This document shows positions 12,923-20,369 of a stretch of DNA of 20,369 nucleotides, piece by piece. Under the pieces are notes generated by a model, which was given only the letters and a program-made list of their open reading frames with translations, did no database searches and was not told where the DNA came from. The position numbers and the translations under genes were made by a program. Numbering within the stretch: the first letter of the stretch is position 1; every line of letters begins with the position of its first letter. The DNA is from a bacterium (GTDB lineage Bacteria; Verrucomicrobiota; Verrucomicrobiia; Methylacidiphilales; Verrucolacustridaceae), in contig RFWS01000009.1 of assembly GCA_009921985.1 (NCBI GenBank), forward strand, positions 1 through 20,369, given 5' to 3'.

Positions 12923-15900
12923 AGCGCGTCCTGCAACATCCTCCTGCCCCCGCCCATGGCCGCACCTATTGGCGTAGTCTGGGGGAATACGCCAAGACTC
13001 CGGATTTCGAAGAGTGGCTCCACCGTGAGTTTCCCGCCGGCGCCGCCGAATGGGAACAGGATCCCCTCTCCCGCCGGAACTTCCTCCGTCTGATGGGAGC
13101 CTCCCTGGCCCTCGCCGGGCTTGGCCTGGGCGGATGCCGTCGCCCCGAGGCACACCTTGTGCCGTTCACCCAATCACCGGAGTGGCTCATTTCCGGCAAG
13201 ACCATGTCCTTCGCCACAGCCCAGCCCCGCCGACGTGGTGCCGTGCCGCTTTTGGCCACCACGTTTGACGGACGGCCCATCAAGATGGAGGGCAACCCCC
13301 TCCATCCATTCAGCGAGGGCAAAAGCGATAACCACGCGCAAGCCTCCATCCTCGACCTTTACGACCCGGCCCGCCGTCGCCATCTCACCTTCCAGGGGAA
13401 AAAGGCCGATACCTCCCAGCTCGAAGCCGAAATCAAGCGTGTCCGCGCTGAGGCCTCCGCCTCCTCCGGCGCCACCTTGGCCGTTTTGGCAGACGAAACC
13501 TGTTCGCCGACGCGGGAGCGCCTCCGCGCTGAATTGCTCCGCCAATTTCCGCAAGCCACCTGGGCTGTTTATGAGCCCTTAGCTCCCGGATACGATGCCG
13601 AAGCCTCCACGGCCGCTTTTGGCCCGGGCACCCAGTTCCGCGCCAACCTCGCCAACGCTTCCACGATTCTGGCCGCCGACTGCGACTTCCTCGGATCCGA
13701 GGACGGCGATCTGGCCGACACCCGCAACTTTGCCGCCGGCCGCCGCATCCGGAAGCCGGGCGACAAGGTCAACCGGCTCTATGTCGCCGAACCTCGCTTC
13801 AGCATCACCGGCTCCATGGCCGATCACCGCCTTCGGCTCCGCGCGGGTGAAGTCGGAGCCTTTCTGCTCGAACTCGGGCGCCAGATCCGCAGCCTGCGGG
13901 GCAACGCGGAATTAAACGCTGCTCTCTCCTCCGCCCCTGACCTTCCCCTCCCCCATGGCGTTGACGCCGCCTGGATCCGCGAATGTGCGGCCGATCTCGT
14001 GACCAACGCCGGTCGCTCCGTTGTTTTGGTCGGGCGCCGTCAACCGGCCTCGGTTCAAGCCCTCGCCCTGGCCATCAACTCCGCTCTCGGCGCCATCGGA
14101 AACACCCTGGTGGTGCAGCCGGCTTTCTCCGCCCCTGCCGCCTCCATCCGCGATCTCGCCGCCCGTTTGCAGGCCGGCGCAATCAAATCACTTATCATCC
14201 TCGGCGGGAACCCCATCTACAACGCACCCACCGACCTTTCATTCGAAAACCTTCTGGCCTCGGTTCCTTCCTCTCTGCACCTGTCCGCCCAGCCCAACGC
14301 CACCTCGGCCAAGTCCTCATGGTTCGTTCCCGGCACACACTACCTGGAGGCTTGGGGCGATGCGCTCTCCGGAGATGGAAGCTATGTTTCCATTCAGCCC
14401 ACAATCCAACCGCTCTGGGCCGGCGAGAGTCAGTTGGAGTTTCTTTGCCGTCTGACCGGCCAAGCCAAACCGATTGGACCGGCCCTCATCAAGGAAACCT
14501 TCGCCGCCCGCACCAACCAAAGCGGACAGAAGTTGGAGGACGCCTGGAATAATCTTGTTCGGGAAGGTTTTGTCCCGGCCAGTTCGACCAGTGCGGCCAA
14601 ATCCGTGAATGGCGCCGCCGTGGCCGCTTTGGCTGCCAAAATCGGGGACACTGCAGAAGCCTCCGCGGGAGCGCTGGAGGGAGTGTTTGTTTCCTCCCCC
14701 GCGATGGACGATGGACGCTATCTCAACAACGGCTGGCTGCAGGAGTGGCCGGATCCGATGACCAAACTCACCTGGGACAATGCGATCCTTCTTTCGTCCA
14801 CCACCGCCAAGGCCCTCGGTCTCCGCAATGAAATCGTCAAAGGCATCCTCGTCGCCGATGTCGTCCGGGCCACGCTGGCCGGACAAACGGTCGAAGCCCC
14901 GGTCGTCATCGCCCCGGGGCATGTCGATTTCGCCGTCAGCCTGCCGCTCGGCTACGGCCAGGACGAACTGGGACCGGTGGCGAAAGGTTCCGGCTTCAAC
15001 GCCTACCGTCTCCGTCGCACCGATGCGGACTACCTCGCACCGGGCCTGAAACTGGAAAAGACCGGCCGCACCCGGCAACTCGCCGTCACACAGGAACACC
15101 AGGTGATGGAGGGGCGCGACCTCGTCCGCGAGGCTGCCGTGGCGGAGTTCAACGAGGATCCGGGGTGGGTCAAAAAGGTCGGCATGGACGCCCACATCCC
15201 GCCGAACCAGAGCTTCTACAAGTCCCCCAAACTCGACGGCGAATACCAGTGGGCCATGGTCATCGACCTTTCCACCTGCACCGGCTGCAACGCCTGCGTG
15301 ACCGCCTGCACGGCCGAAAACAACATCCCGATCGTCGGCAAAGATCAAGTCATGAAGGGCCGCGAGATGCACTGGATCCGCGTCGACCGGTACTATACCG
15401 GCGAACCGGAGGAGCCCGAGGCCGTCGCCCAGCCGGTTGCCTGCATGCAATGCGAAAACGCCCCGTGCGAAACCGTCTGCCCCGTCAATGCCACCGTCCA
15501 CAACGAGGAAGGCCTGAACGTCATGGCCTACAATCGCTGCATCGGCACGCGCTATTGCGCCAACAACTGTCCGTACAAGGTCCGCCGGTTTAATTTCTTC
15601 GATTACAACCAGCGCGCCCTCGACAAGCTCTACTGGGGCCCCGTCGCCCCGAAGGGCACCGAGGAGACCATCAAGCTCCAGAAAAACCCGAACGTCACCG
15701 TCCGGATGCGCGGCGTCATGGAGAAATGCACCTTCTGCGTCCAGCGCATCGAGGAAGCCAAGATTTCCGCCCGCGTGAAGGCGCGCGACTCCGCCAACAT
15801 CCGCATCCCGGCAGGCAGTCTCAAGACCGCCTGCCAGCAGGCCTGCCCCGCCGACGCGATTGTCTTCGGCGATCTTAAGAATGAGAAGGAGCAGGTCGGC

Positions 15901-16094
15901 CAACTTCGCAACCTCCCGCAGAACTACTCCCTGCTTGAATACCTGAATGTTCGCCCCCGGCTCACCTACCTCGGCCGGGTTCGCAACCCCAATCCCGCCA
16001 TGCCGGGGGCCCGCACCAGTTACCTTCCGTCCCACGGCCACGGGGAATCCCACGGCTCGGAAAATGGGCGCGGCAAAACGGAAGGAGGCCATTG

Positions 16095-16095
<1 letters not shown>
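12919..16095 (+). CDS. actB: ACIII subunit ActB, molybdopterin-oxidoreductase-like plus Fe-S domain
   Basis: The 1058-residue protein fuses a large molybdoprotein-like domain (about 75-740) to a four-cluster ferredoxin domain (about 775-1000). In characterised ACIII the first domain has no molybdenum, and the second passes electrons from quinol to ActA. The N-terminus shows an extended Tat signal: [14 protein letters not shown] at 17-30, then [17 protein letters not shown] from 51, ending in LGGC, with Cys73 a likely lipoprotein anchor. Cluster cysteines are C787/790/793/797, C842/845/850/854, C874/880/884 and C937/940/972/976. T877 replaces the fourth Cys of one set, as expected for the [3Fe-4S] cluster. 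I chose ATG 12919 because it overlaps the actA stop; a GTG at 12910 is possible. The C-terminus is His/Gly-rich. Confidence 0.96.
16082..16088 (+). promoter_or_regulatory. Shine-Dalgarno sequence fixing the actC start
   Basis: AAGGAGG lies 6 bases before the ATG at 16095, inside the end of actB. It supports 16095 over the in-frame TTG at 16092. It is the strongest ribosome binding site in the act operon. Confidence 0.75.
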
Positions 16096-17545
<1,450 letters not shown>

Positions 17546-17549
<4 letters not shown>

Positions 17550-18139
17550 GCCAGAACGAATCCAACCTCCACGGGCTGGGCGCGGAGTTCCCCTCTGCCG
17601 CCTCCCTCATGCACGCCGCCGAAAAAGTGCGCGACTCCGGCTTCCGCAAGTGGGACGTCTACTCCCCCTTCCCGATTCACGGCATGGATGCCGCCATGGG
17701 CTTCAAACGCTCCCGTGTCTCCCTTTTTTCCCTGCTGGGTGGAATCACCGGGCTAACCACCGCCTTCGCGTTGATTTACTACACTTCAGCCCTGAACTAC
17801 CCCCTTATCGTCCAGGGCAAGCCATACTTTGCCTTGGAACCCTCCATGCCGATCTTCTTCGAGCTAACCGTGCTCCTCACCGCTTTTGGCACCATCATCG
17901 GCCTGCTTCTCCTTACCCTCATGCCGCGCCTCCACCATCCGGTCTTCAACTGGGACCGTTTTAAGCGGGTAAGCGATGACGGTTTCTTCCTTGTACTCGA
18001 AGCGGCTGATCCCCGTTTCGAAAAGGGTGCTTCCCGCCGCTTCCTGGAAGAGCTGGGCGGCACCCACATCACGGAAATTTATCAGGATCCCGATCCGTTC
18101 CCGCATCCGGCCCGCCCGGAGACGCAAGGCCACGCATGA
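17546..18139 (+). CDS. actD: ACIII subunit ActD (DUF3341 membrane protein)
   Basis: The 197-residue protein is the small DUF3341 subunit found in all ACIII operons. It has an N-terminal soluble part ([20 protein letters not shown], 27-46, the most conserved stretch of the family), two transmembrane helices (about 58-80 and 103-126) and a C-terminal soluble part ([19 protein letters not shown] ... [11 protein letters not shown]). In solved ACIII structures ActD packs against the NrfD-like core and carries no cofactor; none is visible here either. It overlaps actC and actE by ATGA on both sides. Confidence 0.95.
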
Positions 18140-18753
18140 AGGGGTTCATCCGCACTTTCTTGGCCATCTTCGGCGCTGCCGGTCTGGCCATCTTGGCCAT
18201 CGCCGGGTTCCGCGGAAGCTTCACTCAACGCACCCCGATCGAGATTTTTCCCGACATGGACCGGCAGCCGAAATACAAGTCCCAGGCACCCTCCCCGCTC
18301 TTCCCCGAGGGCCGCGTTGACCGCGTACCGCCGTACGGCACCGTTCCGTTTCACGTTCCCACCGACCAGCCGTATCTCATCAGCGGAAAAATGGGGAATA
18401 TGTGGGGCACCGGCATTCCCGTGACCGTCGACAAGAAGCTCCTCGCCCGCGGCCAGGAGCGGTACCAGATCAACTGTCAGGTCTGCCATGGGGCTGTGGG
18501 CGCCGGCAACGGCATCACTTCCCAGTATGGCCTCGTCGGGGCGGCCAACCTTCACCAGGACAAGTACCGCCAGATGGCCGATGGCGAAATCTTCAACACC
18601 ATCACCCACGGCAAGGGCCAGATGGGACCCTATCACCACATCGCCGTCGAAGATCGTTGGGCCATCATTGCGTACATCCGCGCGCTCCAGCTTTCCCAGA
18701 ATGCCCCGGCCAATCTGTTGCCGCCGGACTTTGCCCAGGCAGGTAACCCATGA
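18136..18753 (+). CDS. actE: ACIII subunit ActE, monoheme cytochrome c
   Basis: The 205-residue protein has an N-terminal hydrophobic anchor (about 4-25) and a class I cytochrome c domain. The heme motif is CQVCH (114-118), in QINCQVCHGAVGAGNG. M163 in ITHGKGQMGPY is the likely axial Met ligand. The conserved linker FPDMDRQPKYKSQAPSPLFP (38-57) is typical of ActE. No lipobox Cys is present near the N-terminus, so a transmembrane anchor rather than a lipid anchor seems likely here. It probably relays electrons from ActA towards the oxidase or a soluble carrier. ATGA overlaps join it to actD and actF. Confidence 0.95.
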   Translation: MKGFIRTFLAIFGAAGLAILAIAGFRGSFTQRTPIEIFPDMDRQPKYKSQAPSPLFPEGRVDRVPPYGTVPFHVPTDQPYLISGKMGNMWGTGIPVTVDKKLLARGQERYQINCQVCHGAVGAGNGITSQYGLVGAANLHQDKYRQMADGEIFNTITHGKGQMGPYHHIAVEDRWAIIAYIRALQLSQNAPANLLPPDFAQAGNP

Positions 18754-19994
18754 GCGCCCCGCACGGTCCTCTTCCTTCGCCAGAGAAGCTGCGCGTGGAG
18801 AAACTCGGTGTCCTGCCGGTTCTCTTCCCGGCGCTCGGCGTGATCGGCCTCGCTTCGGCCTTCGCTTGGGGTTGGGCCACCAACCACGCTCAGTTGGCCT
18901 TTTCCTACCTGTTCGCCTTTGCCGTGGGTTTCACCCTCTGCGCCGGATCCCTTTTCTGGACGCTTCTCCATCACGCCCTCGACGCCGATTGGTCCGTCCT
19001 CATGCGCCGTATCCTGGAAACCGTCGCTTCCTGCTTCCCTGTGATTCTCGTGCTCTCCCTGCCCTTGTTGTTCCTTTTTCCAAAGGAACTCTGGCACTGG
19101 ATGACGGCCGACACCGCGCACGATCCCCTACTCGCCTGGAAGCGACCTTTTCTCAACGAACCGTTCTTCTACGCCCGCTGCGCCTTCTATCTTCTCTTCT
19201 TCAGCTCCGCCGCCCTACTCTATCGCCGCTGGTCCGTCCAGCAGGATGAGGACGGCGACCCCCGGATCACCCTGCGCTCCCGCCACACTGCCTACGGCTT
19301 CATCCCGCTATTCGTGCTTAGTTTCACTTTTGCCGGATTCGACTGGTTGATGGCCCTCGATCACCACTGGTACTCCACCATGTGGGGCGTCTACCTCTTT
19401 GCGGGCGCGGCCCAATCCTCCATGGCCCTCCTGATCCTCATCACCAACGGCTTGGTCCGGACCGGACATCTGCGCGGACTCTTCACCGTCGAGCACAACC
19501 ACATCATGGGCATGCTCCTCTTCGCCTTCACCGTCTTCTGGGGGTACATTTCCTTCAGCCAATATTTCCTGCAGTGGTACGCCAATATCCCGGAGGAAAC
19601 ATGGTTCTTCGTCTACCGCAATACCGGCACCTGGTTCTACTACTCCATTTTCCTCGTCGTGGGACACTTTTTCGTTCCCTTCATCCTGCTCCTCACCCAA
19701 CCCGCCAAACGCACCCCATGGCGCATCTGCACGGCGGCCGGGTGGGTTCTCCTCATGCACTGCGTGGACCTGTACTGGGTGGTGATGCCGAACCTCCAAC
19801 TTCAGGAGGCCCGCCATGCCGGCCTTCCACCCGCCACCACTGGTTTCCACCCGCATCCGATCGATATTCTCGCGTTGATCGGCGTGATCGGTGTCCTCGC
19901 CCACACATTCCTTTCCCTTCTGGCTCGTCGTTCCATTTTCCCGGCACGTGATCCCCGTCTCCGAGAAAGCCTCGGAGTCACCAACTGGTCATGA
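18750..19994 (+). CDS. actF: ACIII subunit ActF, second NrfD-like membrane subunit
   Basis: The 414-residue protein has about ten hydrophobic helices and is the second, shorter NrfD-like subunit of ACIII, paired with ActC in the membrane core. Conserved family stretches seen are FTFAGFDWLMALDHHWYSTM, then WGVYLFAG; the helix-loop VEHNHIMGMLLFAFTVFWGY; and WYANIPEETWFFVYR. ActF has been discussed as part of a proton path in ACIII; no cofactor motif is present. The start overlaps actE and the stop overlaps the following gene (both ATGA). No actG-like gene directly follows. Confidence 0.94.
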   Translation: MSAPHGPLPSPEKLRVEKLGVLPVLFPALGVIGLASAFAWGWATNHAQLAFSYLFAFAVGFTLCAGSLFWTLLHHALDADWSVLMRRILETVASCFPVILVLSLPLLFLFPKELWHWMTADTAHDPLLAWKRPFLNEPFFYARCAFYLLFFSSAALLYRRWSVQQDEDGDPRITLRSRHTAYGFIPLFVLSFTFAGFDWLMALDHHWYSTMWGVYLFAGAAQSSMALLILITNGLVRTGHLRGLFTVEHNHIMGMLLFAFTVFWGYISFSQYFLQWYANIPEETWFFVYRNTGTWFYYSIFLVVGHFFVPFILLLTQPAKRTPWRICTAAGWVLLMHCVDLYWVVMPNLQLQEARHAGLPPATTGFHPHPIDILALIGVIGVLAHTFLSLLARRSIFPARDPRLRESLGVTNWS

Positions 19995-20369
19995 GCGACA
20001 AGCCCCACTCCCTCTCCGAGCGCAGTCATCCCTACCTGCCCGGGCTTTGGCTCGCCGCCGGCTTCCTCGGTTTGGCCAGCCTCGCACTACTCCTACGTCC
20101 AGCAGGCGTCACCCCCGACACCATTTTGGAAAAGGCCGCGATGGAGCGGTGGGACAAACTTCAGAAGCTCAAGAGTGAGCAGGAAAAAGAAGCCAATTCC
20201 TACGGATGGATCGACAAAGAAAAAGGCATCGCCCGCATTCCGGTGGCCAAGGCAATGGAACTCACCGCCCGAAAGCTGCGCGCGGAAGATCCTCGCCCCG
20301 CCTACCCGATCACCACCATCGCCCCATCCGCCATCACGTCGGCCGGCTATCCGCTGTACCCCGAAGTGC
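19991..20369 (+). CDS. Conserved-looking single-span protein at the end of the act operon (3' end beyond window)
   Basis: About 126 residues are visible before the frame runs off the window. The start overlaps the actF stop (ATGA), so it belongs to the operon. After a short N-terminus comes one transmembrane helix (PGLWLAAGFLGLASLALLL), then a charged helix likely to be a coiled coil (AMERWDKLQKLKSEQEKEAN). The segment YGWIDKEKGIARIPVAKAME follows (about 72-91), then a Pro-rich stretch (APSAITSAGYPLYPE). I do not recognise a named family. From memory, the YGWIDxxxGIxRIPxxxAM pattern recurs in short proteins near quinol and cytochrome oxidase genes, but I cannot verify this here. A role as an assembly factor or accessory subunit is a guess. 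Confidence 0.7.
   Translation, partial: MSDKPHSLSERSHPYLPGLWLAAGFLGLASLALLLRPAGVTPDTILEKAAMERWDKLQKLKSEQEKEANSYGWIDKEKGIARIPVAKAMELTARKLRAEDPRPAYPITTIAPSAITSAGYPLYPEV

Noticed and set aside
14317..16092. Very long open frame (591 codons) on the minus strand opposite actB
   Set aside because: It is antisense to the cysteine-rich, fully conserved ActB coding sequence, has no recognisable domain, and is explained by the high GC content and codon bias of actB.

Overview
The window is a GC-rich bacterial chromosome segment dominated by a respiratory locus. A quinol-oxidising Alternative Complex III (ACIII, act genes) stands head-to-head with an aa3-type cytochrome c oxidase operon that also carries the heme A synthesis genes. 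ACIII next to an A-type oxidase is known from Bacteroidota, Planctomycetota, Verrucomicrobiota, Acidobacteriota and others. With the extended-Tat ActB, the fused CrtYcd-type lycopene cyclase and the small partner-switching genes, I lean towards a member of the PVC group, probably Verrucomicrobiota. The window has no rRNA or other decisive marker, so this is a weak inference.

Left part (1-3800). A Tyr/Gly-rich exported protein is cut by the left edge (minus strand). A tRNA-Ser(CGA) on the minus strand follows, with a recognisable promoter. Next is a small exported protein built on a 9-residue aromatic repeat. Then comes a three-gene plus-strand operon: a cyclic-nucleotide-binding-fold protein, a tandem STAS protein and an RsbW-like ATPase. 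A single-domain STAS antagonist converges on it from the minus strand. Together these look like a partner-switching signalling module, but no sigma factor or PP2C phosphatase is in the window. apt (adenine phosphoribosyltransferase) starts divergently from the single STAS gene.

Middle part (3797-6626). An aldo/keto reductase gene is coupled to apt but is broken by an exact 23-bp tandem duplication; removing one copy restores a complete frame. A convergent minus-strand gene encodes a fused heterodimer-type lycopene cyclase. Divergent from it is a stand-alone protein resembling the CoaB (phosphopantothenate-cysteine ligase) half of Dfp.

Respiratory part (6635-20369). The minus-strand operon reads coxB-coxA-ctaA-ctaB-small membrane protein-coxC, mostly joined by ATGA overlaps. 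A 251-bp divergent control region (12018-12268) separates it from the plus-strand operon actA-actB-actC-actD-actE-actF, whose genes all overlap, followed by a further coupled gene cut by the right edge. In the inferred route, quinol is oxidised at ActC/ActF, electrons pass through the ActB iron-sulfur clusters and the ActA/ActE hemes, and then reach the CuA site of CoxB and the heme a/a3-CuB centre of CoxA. CtaB and CtaA make the heme A needed by CoxA.

No CRISPR array, insertion sequence, integrase or other mobile element is visible. No stretch longer than about 300 bases lacks a gene.
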